Assembly: GCA_013289765.1 (NCBI GenBank)
Contig: JABCZI010000008.1
Location: forward strand, 1 to 64,000
Reading direction: 5' to 3'
Length of the DNA stretch: 64,000 nucleotides
Source: Acidobacteriota bacterium
Lineage (GTDB): Bacteria > Acidobacteriota > Terriglobia > Terriglobales > Acidobacteriaceae
In this document: positions 25,324 through 34,383 of the stretch, one piece after another
How the letters are laid out: the number at the start of each line of letters is the position of its first letter
How positions within the stretch are numbered: position 1 is the stretch's first letter
Program-made: the position numbers and the translations under genes
The notes under the pieces: model-generated
What the model was told of the DNA's origin: nothing
Databases searched by the model: none
The model's input: the letters and a program-made list of their open reading frames with translations, nothing else

Positions 25324-26084
25324 TTTGTTTTCTCCTCCGCAGGTTGAACTGCATTTTTGTGAAATCAAGACCCGCGTTGCGATAAATACAACTCTGGGAA
25401 TGCATGCTCACGGGCCAATGTGACCGAGAAGTAGTGGTTGGGTGGGAGGCGAAAGGCGCGAAATAGCCACAACTAAAACCGCCCACAAAACGACGCGTAA
25501 CTTGTAGCAGTCGCCCAATGTCACGTCAAGTAAAGTTTCGTCACTTTTCCTGTCTGGATTTTGAATGTTGCAAAAACCTGCAACTCTTTGCGTCAGGCCG
25601 GAAGCCGCTAGCAGCAGGGTTCTACTGGCGTTTGTCGCTTGTTTTTTATCTCGCGATCGCGGTGAAGGATCTCGACAAATATCTCAGCATCAGAAGGGCT
25701 TGGCTGCAGCACAACGCCATCAATTTTCACATCGTATGCGGAGTCTACGCCACGATTTCGAAGATCCACTTCGCAGAAGTCTTGCGAAAGATCGCCGTCT
25801 TCCAACCTGCTGCTCTGGAGCGCAGCCGAGCTTCCGCGTTTCCTCGTGATCCCCCAGGGCGGAATATTCACTAACGGGGAGCGCCTCTCCAATCAAAAGT
25901 GAACCAAGACAAAATAATAACGACGCGGATGCTGTCATACGACCGCGTCGCCCCTCCTGCATCGCGGTTCGCCGATGCAAAACGGCAAGGTAGTGTGGAG
26001 TCATACTGCTGCATATCGGTTATAAATCTGCAACAAAAGCCCAGACGCGTCATCCAATGGGAGACCGGATATCAGGAGCCGGGA
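25324..26084. other. 760-bp stretch without a convincing gene
   Basis: Frames of 90-120 codons exist on both strands between 25518 and 26004, but none has a family resemblance, a good ribosome site or codon use like its neighbours. The first 100 bp should hold the promoter of the exported protein gene. The rest may be a decayed gene. Confidence 0.45.
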
Positions 26085-27195
26085 ATGATGCAAATCGGCA
26101 TCGACAGCTTCGCGGCAGCCATCTCTGATCCAGCAACCGGCCTCACGCTCAGGCCCGTCGAGCGCATGCAGCATCTTCTGGAAGAGATCGAACTCGCCGA
26201 CAAAATCGGCCTCGACGTATTCGGCATCGGCGAACATCACCGCGCCGAGTTCCTCGATTCCGCCCCGGCAGTGATCCTGGCGGCGGCTGCCGCGCGCACC
26301 AAAAATATCCGCCTCACCAGCGCCGTCACCGTTCTTAGCGCTGCCGATCCTGTGCGCGTCTTCCAGGAATTCGCCACGCTCGACTTGATTTCCCACGGCC
26401 GCGCTGAGATCGTCGCTGGCCGCGGCTCATTCGTGGAATCCTACCCGCTCTTCGGCCTCCGCCTCGAAGACTACGATGAACTGTTCGCCGAAAAGCTCGA
26501 CTTGCTCCTCGCCATCCGTGAGCACACGCGTGTCAGATGGTCCGGTAAGCACCGCGCGCCGCTCACCGGCCAAGCCGTCTACCCGCGTCCGCTGCAGGAC
26601 CCCCTGCCCATATGGGTCGGCGTGGGCGGCACACCCTCCTCTTTTATCCGCGCCGGCACGCTAGGGCTGCCGCTCATGGTCGCCATCATCGGTGGCGAAC
26701 CCAAACGATTCCGTCCTCTCATCGACGCCTACCGCGAGGCCGGCCGCCGCGCCGGTCACCCCGCCGAGAAGTTAACTGTTGGACTTCCACGCCATCGGCT
26801 TTCTCGCCGACACCACCGAGCAAGCCGCCGACGACTTTTATCCGGGATACGCGCACACCTTCACCGAGATCGGCAAGGAACGTGGCTGGCCGCCGACGAC
26901 CCGGGCACAGTTCGACGCGGTACGCGGGCCCACCGGCGCGCTGCTCATCGGCGATGCCGAAACGGTTGCGGAGAAAATACTGTATGACAATGAAGTCCTC
27001 GGCGGCATCTCGCGCATCACGTTCCAAATGGGCGTCTCTACGCTTCCGCATCAGAAGATGCTGCATGCCATCGAGATCCTAGGCACGCGTGTCGCGCCCA
27101 TCGTTCGCAAAGAACTTGCCGCTGGTGGTCCGGTGCGAAAAGTAGCTTCGAGAAAAACAACCGGCAGTCCCGCCTCACAGAAGCGATTTGGGTGA
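26085..27195 (+). pseudogene. LLM-class flavin oxidoreductase, split by one-base insertion
   Basis: Two frames join into one luciferase-like monooxygenase. The N-terminal part (from ATG 26085, AGGAG upstream) contains [40 protein letters not shown] and [18 protein letters not shown], all typical of a subgroup of F420/FMN-dependent LLM proteins. After KLTVG the frame is lost; the family sequence continues as [20 protein letters not shown] in the next frame. An extra C in ctt-Ccac near 26787 is the cause. Without it the protein would be about 370 residues. Whether the gene is truly broken or the base is an error cannot be decided here. Confidence 0.85.
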
Positions 27196-27267
27196 ACATA
27201 CACAAGTGATGGGCAGAAGACGAAGACCGCCGCGTCTGAAACAGTCACTCCAGCAGGAGAGCTGGAG

Positions 27268-28128
27268 ATGAAACTGATGAGCAGCGGCTACGCTGATGTG
27301 AATGGCATCAAGCTGTATCGCGAGATCTACGGCCGGGGCGACCCTCTAGTGCTGATCCATGGCGGTCTGACGACGATCGGCGAGATCCAAGGATGGGTAC
27401 AGTCGCTGGCGAAGACGCGGCGGGTAATTGCGGTGGAGATGCAGGGCCACGGTCGAACCTCGGACACGGATAGGCCGATGAGCTTCACCACGTTGGGCGC
27501 CGACATTGCGGCGCTGCTGGACCATCTCGATATTCCAAAAGCCGACCTAGTCGGCCATTCGTTCGGGGGCACCAGTGCGATCCGCGCGGCGATCCAAAAG
27601 CCGGAAAGGGTGCGGCGGCTGGCGGTAATCTCCTCGCCTTATGCCAGGTCGGGCTGGTATCCGGAGGCGCAGCGTGGCATGAGCCAGGTGAGTGCGGCGA
27701 TGGCTGAAAACATGATGCAGACGCCGACGGGCAAGTTTTCAAAGCAATGGCCCGAACCGCAGCGCTTCCCGCAATTCCTCGATAAGATGGGCAACCTGAT
27801 GAGCGAGGACTACGACTGGTCCGCAGACATCGCGAAGCTGCCCATGCCGGTGCTCCTGGTGTTCGCGGATAACGACTCTGTCTCGCAGAAGCACATTGCG
27901 GAGTTCTTCGGGCTCTTGGGGGGCGGCGTCAGGGAGCCGGGCTGGCTGAACACCCAGCTGTCGAAGTCGCGGCTGGCGGTCGTGCCTGGCTACAGTCACT
28001 ACAATTTCACAAGCTCGGCGGAGGTGCCGCAGATTATCGGCAAGTTCCTGGCCGATCCGCTCACAAATGCGTCTTCAGGCGCAGCAGCCGCCTCGCAGGT
28101 CGCGCCGCGACCGAAGAAGAAACAGTAG
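27268..28128 (+). CDS. alpha/beta hydrolase
   Basis: A 286-residue alpha/beta-fold enzyme: oxyanion region DPLVLIHGGLTTIGE, nucleophile elbow LVGHSFGGTSA with catalytic Ser, and a late His in PGYSHYNF. The acid is probably Asp in PVLLVFADNDSVS. ATG 27268 is preceded by GGAGAGCTGGAG. No signal peptide. It lies 72 bp behind the LLM gene, same strand. Substrate unknown; the family spans esterases, haloperoxidase-like enzymes and lactonases. Confidence 0.88.
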   Translation: MKLMSSGYADVNGIKLYREIYGRGDPLVLIHGGLTTIGEIQGWVQSLAKTRRVIAVEMQGHGRTSDTDRPMSFTTLGADIAALLDHLDIPKADLVGHSFGGTSAIRAAIQKPERVRRLAVISSPYARSGWYPEAQRGMSQVSAAMAENMMQTPTGKFSKQWPEPQRFPQFLDKMGNLMSEDYDWSADIAKLPMPVLLVFADNDSVSQKHIAEFFGLLGGGVREPGWLNTQLSKSRLAVVPGYSHYNFTSSAEVPQIIGKFLADPLTNASSGAAAASQVAPRPKKKQ

Positions 28129-28241
28129 GCCTGGATCAGAAGCCGGAGAGGACCGGTCCGCTTTAGCTCCATAGCCGGCAACAAAACTCATGTGGGGGAG
28201 CGCAGCGGAGTAACAAATGAGAAACGCGGGAAGCGACGACT

Positions 28242-28832
28242 ATGAGAGCGACAAGCGCGCGAAACATTGACAGCTATAAAAAAGACTTGTCACTAGAACA
28301 ACGTGAAAAACTGCTCAGAGCACTGAAAGCCCGTTTTGAGAAAAACATGAACCGCAATAACGGCCTTGAATGGGCTCAAGTGCAAGCAAAGCTGGAAGCT
28401 AATGCTGAAAAACTGTGGTCACTCAATGAAATGGAAAGAACTGGCGGTGAACCGGATGTAGTTGGTCACGATAAAAAGACGGGCGAATATATTTTTTATG
28501 ATTGTTCACCGGAAAGTCCTAAAGGCCGCAGAAGTCTTTGCTACGACCGTGAAGCGCTGGAGTCAAGGAAAGAAAACAAACCGAAAGATAACGCTATGGA
28601 TATGGCAGCCGCCATGGGCATTGAGCTTTTAACGGAAGAACAATATCGAGAGTTGCAGAAACTTGGAAACTTCGACACGAAAACGTCGAGCTGGGTGAAA
28701 ACACCTTCTGATATCAGAAAACTCGGCGGCGCCCTCTTTTGTGATCGCCGCTACGACACTGTTTTTGTGTATCACAACGGTGCGGAATCTTACTATGCCG
28801 CTAGGGCGTTCCGTGGCTCGCTAAGGGTCTAA
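28242..28832 (+). CDS. DUF4256 family protein
   Basis: A 196-residue soluble protein matching DUF4256 along its full length: LEWAQVQAKLEANAEKLWSL, NEMERTGGEPDVVGHDKKTG, then FYDCSPESPKGRRSLCYDRE and a final LGGALFCDRRYDTVFVYHNG. The family is very conserved and present in bacteria and some eukaryotes, with no known function. Codon use is much richer in A/T than in the genes before and after, and the sequence is close to the family consensus, both of which suggest recent horizontal transfer. Confidence 0.9.
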   Translation: MRATSARNIDSYKKDLSLEQREKLLRALKARFEKNMNRNNGLEWAQVQAKLEANAEKLWSLNEMERTGGEPDVVGHDKKTGEYIFYDCSPESPKGRRSLCYDREALESRKENKPKDNAMDMAAAMGIELLTEEQYRELQKLGNFDTKTSSWVKTPSDIRKLGGALFCDRRYDTVFVYHNGAESYYAARAFRGSLRV

Positions 28833-28918
28833 GGTTTGCCGTCACCTGGGCGCAATCCCCGAAGCCCTTGATAGAATCGGCCCTGGCCGTCGCTCCGCGG
28901 AATGACAAGGAGGAGTGA

Positions 28919-30439
28919 ATGAGAAACGGCAGAGCCTTTTTGTTCGCGTTGACCATATTCATCTTGTCCGCCGCGACTGAGCTTTACCCCGCCGATGAGA
29001 ACAGCCTTGAACCTTCACGCGATTCCATCATCCGCATCGTCACCCGGATTCAAAGGGCAGACTATGAAGGCGACCGCGCAACCCTGAAGCGCCTTCACGA
29101 CGAGCTCACGCCCATCGCAGAAGACAACAAGTTGGCATCGCGGGTGCTCTACTGGCGTGGATTTGCGTTGTGGCGCAGAGCGATTAACGGCTTCAACGAC
29201 TCTCCGACTCCAACTGATCTGGAAGCGGACCTCACGCAGGCGGTCGCCGATTTCAAAGATTCCATTGCCCGGGACCCTGCATTCGTGGAACCTAAGATTG
29301 GCGCAGGCTCTAGTCTGGGCTACCTGATGTTCTTGCACAGGAAAGACCCAACCCTCATGCAGGAACTGCTCCAACAATCGAGTCCGCTTTTGAAGGAAGC
29401 CATGGCCACAGCCCCAGACAATCCTCGGCTCCTTTGGGTACTCGGCCCCATTCGTTGGTCGTCGCCTCCAGAACGGGGAGGGGGTCAGGACAAGGCGTTT
29501 GAAATTTACAACAAAGGATTGGAAGCAGTCCGCAACCAGAAGCGCGGTGTGGTTGATCCACTGGAGCCCTCGTGGGGAGAACCCGAGCTGCTGATGAATC
29601 TCGCCTGGTCGAATCTGAACCGAACCACGCCGGACTTGAAGGCCGCCGACCAGTACGCACAAGCTGCTCTCAAACTAGTCCCATACTGGCACTACCTTCG
29701 CGACATCCTGATACCCCAGATTCAAGCTGCCCAAGCCAAAGCCGAGCTCCCGGTTGCAGGCTCGGCTTTCGCGCAAACCCAGAACCAGCCGAATGCCAAG
29801 CCCGCCCAGTATTTCTTCGTACTGTTGAACCGTCCTGCCGATGCTCCTCAGCTGAGCAAAGAGGCGGGCGAAAAGCTTCAGGAAGAGCACATGGCCAACA
29901 TCCGCAAGCTGGGCGCCGAACACAAGCTCGTGATTGCCGGGCCTTTCATGGATGACACGACACTCCGTGGAATCTTTGTGTTCCAAGCAGACTCAGTGGC
30001 GCAGGCACAAGAGTGGGCCAACAGCGATCCTGCGGTCAAAGCAGGCCGCCTATCGGCCGAGGTGCATGGGCCGTGGCTGATCGGTCCGAGCGCCATTCAC
30101 GATCCGGATAAGCCTCCCGGAATGGAGCAATACACGCTTGTTCTGATGAAGAGAGGTGGAGAATGGAAATCGGATGCGCTTGCTTTTAATTTCGTAGTGA
30201 AGGAGCATCCTGCTTTCGTCAAACAGATGGGGGCGCAAGGATATTTGGCCGTTGCCGGATTGTTCCCGTTGAGCACTGCGGGCGAGTTGCGGGCAGTTGA
30301 CATCTTCCGCGTAGGAGCGGAGCAGACCGCGACGTTGTTGAAAGACGATCCGACCGTCAAGGCTGGTCTGCTCAAGACTGAAATCCATCCGTGGGGAACA
30401 GGAAAAGGGGTGCTGGCGTCGGGACAGCCGATGCAATAA
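28919..30439 (+). CDS. exported TPR-like protein fused to two YCII domains
   Basis: A 506-residue protein with AAGGAGGAG before ATG and a signal peptide. Residues about 30-250 are helical repeats typical of TPR-type proteins. Residues 300-390 form a YCII-related domain: QYFFVLLNRPADAPQ, EEHMANIRKLGAEHKLVIAG and AEVHGPWLIGP. A second, weaker copy follows (TLVLMKRGGEWKSDALAFNF to TEIHPWG). YCII domains often bind small ligands or act on dimers; an exported TPR-YCII-YCII layout is unusual. Function unknown. Confidence 0.76.
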   Translation: MRNGRAFLFALTIFILSAATELYPADENSLEPSRDSIIRIVTRIQRADYEGDRATLKRLHDELTPIAEDNKLASRVLYWRGFALWRRAINGFNDSPTPTDLEADLTQAVADFKDSIARDPAFVEPKIGAGSSLGYLMFLHRKDPTLMQELLQQSSPLLKEAMATAPDNPRLLWVLGPIRWSSPPERGGGQDKAFEIYNKGLEAVRNQKRGVVDPLEPSWGEPELLMNLAWSNLNRTTPDLKAADQYAQAALKLVPYWHYLRDILIPQIQAAQAKAELPVAGSAFAQTQNQPNAKPAQYFFVLLNRPADAPQLSKEAGEKLQEEHMANIRKLGAEHKLVIAGPFMDDTTLRGIFVFQADSVAQAQEWANSDPAVKAGRLSAEVHGPWLIGPSAIHDPDKPPGMEQYTLVLMKRGGEWKSDALAFNFVVKEHPAFVKQMGAQGYLAVAGLFPLSTAGELRAVDIFRVGAEQTATLLKDDPTVKAGLLKTEIHPWGTGKGVLASGQPMQ

Positions 30440-30783
30440 TCGCTCAACCCTGCTGCCAGGCCGGTACCGCTAAACGGGCTTGTCGTCGTTCATTCCCGTG
30501 TCGCCGGAAAACTGGAACGCACGCAAGAGCAGTTGATCGAGCTGTTGCGAGCTGCGGAGGCGCGATGAAGAACATTGGATACTCGCCCAATTTGCTTGAA
30601 TCGAGGCACGCGCCAGTCTGGCGCGGGATCGCCGAACGAAGACCTGGGAAGCGCAAAGATATTCCCAACCGGTTCTCATTTTGTTCCTTCCTGCCTCCGT
30701 TTCACCCAAAGCGCATGCCACCCTGCCGCCATTTGTCTAGCCGACCTACAATATTTCTCTCGCTCGTTCGTCTACAAGGGTAG
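30440..30783. other. 344-bp intergenic region with a short coding relic
   Basis: One plus-strand frame (about 30480-30568) reads LVVVHSRVAGKLERTQEQLI then ELLRAAEAR and a TGA, looking like the end of a helical protein with no start nearby. The rest, up to 30783, has no recognisable gene and should contain the promoter of the sigma factor gene. Confidence 0.4.
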
Positions 30784-31368
30784 ATGGACGAGACGCTGAG
30801 AAAACAGTGGATGATGGTTCAGCAAGACCAGCAGATCTCGGAAGCGGTCGAGCGGGAAAAGCCTCGGCTGCGCAACTTCATCCGCAAACGGGTGGCTGAC
30901 CGCAGCGACGCAGAAGACATCCTGCAGGAAGTCTTCTACGAACTTGTGGAGGCGTACCGGATGATGAAGCCGGTGCAACAAGTTACCGCCTGGTTATTTC
31001 AGGTGGCCCGTAATCGCATCACGGACTTTTTCCGCAGCAAAAAGCGGGAGGCATCAAGTGAAGCAGCGGTCAAAATACAGGATGGCGAAGAACTCCAGTG
31101 GGAAGACTTGCTGCCCTCGCCGGACGCTGGGCCCGAGGCGGCCTACGCACGAAGTGTGTTGATGGAGGAGATGGAGGCCGCCCTTGATGAGTTGCCCGAA
31201 GAGCAGCGTGAAGTGTTCGTGGCCCACGAGTTTCTGGGTTACAGCTTCAAAGAACTGGCCGCACAGACTGGCGTCAGCGTGAACACACTGCTCTCCCGCA
31301 AGCGTTACGCAGTCGTGCACCTTCGCGAGCGCCTTCAAACCATCTACGACGACTTTAGGAAAGCATGA
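30784..31368 (+). CDS. ECF-type sigma factor
   Basis: A 194-residue RNA polymerase sigma factor with region 2 (RLRNFIRKRVADRSDAEDIL and QEVFYELVEAYRMM, core AWLFQVARNRITDFFRSKKR for -10 recognition) and region 4 (ALDELPEEQREVFVAHEFLG and GYSFKELAAQTGVSVNTLLS for -35 recognition). The ATG has AAGGG upstream. The next gene begins inside its stop codon (ATGA), so the small membrane protein that follows is a likely regulator or anti-sigma-type partner. Confidence 0.9.
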   Translation: MDETLRKQWMMVQQDQQISEAVEREKPRLRNFIRKRVADRSDAEDILQEVFYELVEAYRMMKPVQQVTAWLFQVARNRITDFFRSKKREASSEAAVKIQDGEELQWEDLLPSPDAGPEAAYARSVLMEEMEAALDELPEEQREVFVAHEFLGYSFKELAAQTGVSVNTLLSRKRYAVVHLRERLQTIYDDFRKA

Positions 31369-31718
31369 GGACAATAGAGATGAAAAGATATCGTTTTGTG
31401 CGGGGACTGAAGTTCGTACTGTTTGCTGCACTCTTCGTCACCGTATTTGGCTTTGTAGTGATGAGCCTGTGGAACTGGCTCATGCCCGTTCTCTTTGGCT
31501 GGCATTTGATTAACTTCTGGCAAGCCGTTGGCGTTCTGGTTCTTAGCAAGATTCTCTTTGGTGGATTCCGGGGCCATCCTGGCCGTCACCTGTATTGGCG
31601 TCGCCGCATGATGGAGCGATGGGAGCAGATGACCCCCGAAGAACGAGAGAAATTTCGTCAGGGGATGCGCGGACGCTGCGGACCATTTGGACCCGCGGCA
31701 GCGGAGCCGAAGGCCTGA
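31365..31718 (+). CDS. small membrane protein coupled to the ECF sigma factor
   Basis: Start ATG at 31365 overlaps the sigma stop by 4 bp. An in-frame ATG at 31380 (MKRYRFVRG) is an alternative. There are two hydrophobic segments (FVLFAALFVTVFGFVVMSLW and NFWQAVGVLVLSKILFGG) and a charged C-terminal tail with EQMTPEEREKFRQGMRGRCG. It lacks the zinc-binding H-x3-C-x2-C of classic anti-sigma factors. The link to the sigma gene is positional: it could hold the sigma factor at the membrane or be a target of its regulon. Confidence 0.7.
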   Translation: MRTIEMKRYRFVRGLKFVLFAALFVTVFGFVVMSLWNWLMPVLFGWHLINFWQAVGVLVLSKILFGGFRGHPGRHLYWRRRMMERWEQMTPEEREKFRQGMRGRCGPFGPAAAEPKA

Positions 31719-31837
31719 TGCGAGAAAGGATTTACGACCCAATGCGGCCCGGTTCTTCACGAAGAGATTGATATTCGCTTTTTGTTCGTCTATGATAGGG
31801 CCGCCGCTGTGGCTGCGAATATCGGGAGGTTGAAAGC

Positions 31838-32299
31838 ATGCTGACGATAACTGTCGAAAACTTCGATGAAATCACCATTGTGCACTGCCAGGGTAGGATC
31901 GTGCGCGGTTACGACCACGTTCTTTTGTGCCATGCTGCGCACCAGGTGGGACGGAATATGGTGCTCGACCTGGCGCAGGTGGATGCAATCGACGCCGCCG
32001 GAATCGGAGCCTTGGTTTCTCTGCAAGCCGCTGGCGTTTATCTGAAGCTGATGAACCCCACGCGACCGGTGCGAGAAATATTGAAGCTCACTGAGTTGGA
32101 TACCATCTTCGAGGTCTGCGAATCTCACTTGACCTTCCCAAAAACAGCACCGGCGCAAGCGGGTGGACCGAAGAATCAGTCTGACATATTTCAATTGGCT
32201 CCCGATCTGAGCCGGGAAGGGAATGCTCAGGACGAACGACCGCGCATAACCAGTTCAGCGCAATTTGGTTTCGTGACGGCCGGCCTTCGCACCGTTTGA
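31838..32299 (+). CDS. STAS-domain protein with a non-phosphorylatable site
   Basis: A 153-residue protein whose first 100 residues form a STAS domain (ITVENFDEITIVHCQGRIVR, MVLDLAQVDAIDAAGIGALV, ILKLTELDTIFEVCESHLTF). In anti-sigma antagonists the loop reads D-S-S-G and the second Ser is phosphorylated by the anti-sigma kinase. Here it reads DAAG, so that switch is absent. The remainder is a low-complexity tail. It may be a constitutively active antagonist or have a different partner. No kinase gene is adjacent. Confidence 0.85.
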   Translation: MLTITVENFDEITIVHCQGRIVRGYDHVLLCHAAHQVGRNMVLDLAQVDAIDAAGIGALVSLQAAGVYLKLMNPTRPVREILKLTELDTIFEVCESHLTFPKTAPAQAGGPKNQSDIFQLAPDLSREGNAQDERPRITSSAQFGFVTAGLRTV

Positions 32300-32364
32300 G
32301 ATGGTGCAACTGAATCTCCCGACTGTCTCGGGCATCGAAAAAGCAGCGGCGAGGTTTTCGGGAC

Positions 32365-32829
32365 ATGACGCATCTGAAGAGGCTGGAAGAGGAAGTTTCC
32401 ACGTGGCCGCAGATAGCGGTTCACGCGCACAGGTTTGGCGGCAGAGAATTCCGTTTCGGAAGCGCGGAGGTCGGGCATGTGCACGAGGGCGGCGCCGTTG
32501 ATATACCCTTTCCGCGTCCAGTTCGCGACGCGCTCTTGGCGGAGGGTCTGGCCGAAGAACACCGCTGGGTTCCCAGCTCAGGCTGGACTACTTTTCACGT
32601 CCGCAGCGAAGATGACTTCAAGCATGCGGTGTGGCTTATGCGGCTTTCGTATCTGCGTTACGCCCTGAAGACTGCCGCTGACCCTCGCAGCCTGCTCGAC
32701 CAGCAAAGTGCGGAACTGCAGCTGAGTCCTCACATCAGGTCGCTGCTCGAGTCTTTCCTGCCTGTGAAGGCGACAGATGTTTTGACCGAGCCGTTCATAA
32801 CCCGAACGCTGCCGCGTGGATGCTTATGA
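32365..32829 (+). CDS. luciferase-family (DUF5519) protein
   Basis: A 154-residue protein with the DUF5519 layout: AVHAHRFGGREFRFGSAEVG, then HVHEGGAVDIPFPRPVRDAL, a SSGWTTFHVRSEDDFKHAVW stretch and LMRLSYLRYALK. The family is called luciferase-like in databases from a distant similarity, but no enzymatic role is shown. It follows the STAS gene by 65 bp on the same strand. Confidence 0.82.
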   Translation: MTHLKRLEEEVSTWPQIAVHAHRFGGREFRFGSAEVGHVHEGGAVDIPFPRPVRDALLAEGLAEEHRWVPSSGWTTFHVRSEDDFKHAVWLMRLSYLRYALKTAADPRSLLDQQSAELQLSPHIRSLLESFLPVKATDVLTEPFITRTLPRGCL

Positions 32830-33100
32830 CAACACATTTCACGCCTTAACGTTATTGAAAGAGCACTTCTCCACTTATGCCGAAACCCGCAAATGTCCAT
32901 CTTCCAGGGAAGAGGAGCTGCGACGGGTTTTTCATAGGTAACAGTCTCTCCGATCTGAAGAATTTGCCTATTCCATTTATCGGTACCGATCATTTACTGA
33001 CCTTGCGGTTCCACTAGCAAGAACAAAGAGAACCGCTTAAGATGTCGAGTGCCTCTCTTTCCGTCGCAAACTAGCACGGCATCGATTGACGAGGTTCACG

Positions 33101-33595
33101 ATGAAAACGAACGCAAGCCCAACTCAAAATGTGGCTAAGCAACTACCCGCGGCGAACGGCCTGGCAATCGTTCGTATCACCATCGGCGCGATGTTTGTGT
33201 GGGTCTTCTTCGAGAATCTGGGAAAAGGACTCTACACCCCAGCGGGCTACGCAGGCCTGATCGACTACTATATAAAGTCGGGTCACTCGCCGGCTGCGTG
33301 GAAGGCAGTCATGGGTGTGGCGGCGAGTCATGCTGCGATGGCGGCCCCCATGCAGGCGATTACCGAGATGGCTCTCGGGATCCTGCTCGTCGTCGGTCTA
33401 TTGACCCGTCCCGCCGCCTTCGTAGCATTTCTATATCTCGGCAGCCTTTGGATCTCTGAGTGGGGCACCGCGTGGATTTGGGAGCTTCTGGTTCCCGTGC
33501 TTGCATCGCTCGCACTCGCGGTGGGGCGGGCCGGTCGAGCTTGGGGTGTCGACGTCTTGCTGGCGCGACGCCGGCCATCCTCCCCTTGGTGGTGA
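33101..33595 (+). CDS. DoxX-family membrane protein
   Basis: Preferred start ATG at 33101 (CGAGG upstream) gives 164 residues. Four hydrophobic segments are evident (VRITIGAMFVWVFFENLGKG, VMGVAASHAAMAAPMQAITE, ALGILLVVGLLTRPAAFVAF, ELLVPVLASLALAVGRAG) with a late GRAGRAWGVD typical of DoxX. DoxX proteins accept electrons from quinones in some systems. It is 16 bp upstream of the glycosyltransferase operon, possibly its first gene. Confidence 0.85.
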   Translation: MKTNASPTQNVAKQLPAANGLAIVRITIGAMFVWVFFENLGKGLYTPAGYAGLIDYYIKSGHSPAAWKAVMGVAASHAAMAAPMQAITEMALGILLVVGLLTRPAAFVAFLYLGSLWISEWGTAWIWELLVPVLASLALAVGRAGRAWGVDVLLARRRPSSPWW

Positions 33596-33610
33596 CTTGA
33601 GCGTGCTTAC

Positions 33611-34333
33611 TTGAACCCAGATCACGTGCGAGTGTCGGTCGTCATCCCTACGCACAACGAAGCGCAATCCATCGGCCGCGTCTTAGCCGATCTCCCGGCA
33701 AATATTGTCACCGAGGTCTTGGTTGTAGATAGCAATTCAACCGACGGGACTCCCGAGATCGCCGCAAAGATGGGAGCCCGCGTACTCCACGAACCTCGTC
33801 GCGGATACGGTCGTGCCTGTTTGACCGGACTCGCTGCTGCAACTAATCCTGACGTTGTAGTGTTCCTTGACGGCGATTACAGTGATCGTCCAGCTGAACT
33901 GCCTCTTCTCTTAGCGCCAATCACTGAGGGGCGCGCGGACATCACGCTCGGTTCCCGCCTGCAGAGCGGGCGTTCGGCTGGGGCGTTGCCCTGGCATCAA
34001 GTGTTTGGTAATCGACTCGCCGCTGGCCTGATCGGGCTTTTGTACGGTCTAAGGATCACTGACCTCGGACCGTTTCGCGCCGCGCGAGCAGATGTTCTTC
34101 GCCGGGTCGAGCTTAAAGAGAACACGTACGGCTGGGCGGTTGAAATAATTCTAAAAGGTACGCTTCGTGGATTCCGCATCGTTGAGGTGCCGGTGAGCTA
34201 TTATCCGCGGATCGGGAAATCGAAGATTAGCGGGACGCTGAGGGGCACAGTCGGAGCGGCATGGTTCATCCTCTCTCTGATAGTGCGCTATTATTTTCGG
34301 CATCGAAGGGCCGGAATGCCACGGCCTGCGTGA
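33611..34333 (+). CDS. family 2 glycosyltransferase
   Basis: A 240-residue GT2 enzyme starting at TTG 33611. Motifs: VSVVIPTHNEAQSIGRVL, a nucleotide-sugar DxD-like VVFLDGDYSDRPAELP and a later DLGPFRAARADVLRRVEL. The C-terminal half has one hydrophobic segment. It resembles polyprenyl-phosphate mannosyl/glucosyltransferases, which load a sugar on a lipid for later transfer. The product could feed the membrane glycosyltransferase encoded two genes later. Confidence 0.9.
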   Translation: MNPDHVRVSVVIPTHNEAQSIGRVLADLPANIVTEVLVVDSNSTDGTPEIAAKMGARVLHEPRRGYGRACLTGLAAATNPDVVVFLDGDYSDRPAELPLLLAPITEGRADITLGSRLQSGRSAGALPWHQVFGNRLAAGLIGLLYGLRITDLGPFRAARADVLRRVELKENTYGWAVEIILKGTLRGFRIVEVPVSYYPRIGKSKISGTLRGTVGAAWFILSLIVRYYFRHRRAGMPRPA

Positions 34334-34383
34334 GTCTCAGCACAGTCTGGTCGTGAGAACGATCTCCTTGAGAACGATCTTCT

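Noticed and set aside
25518-26004. Frames of 90-120 codons on both strands in the gap before the LLM gene
   Set aside because: They overlap on opposite strands, have no good ribosome site and no recognisable family, so none could be supported.
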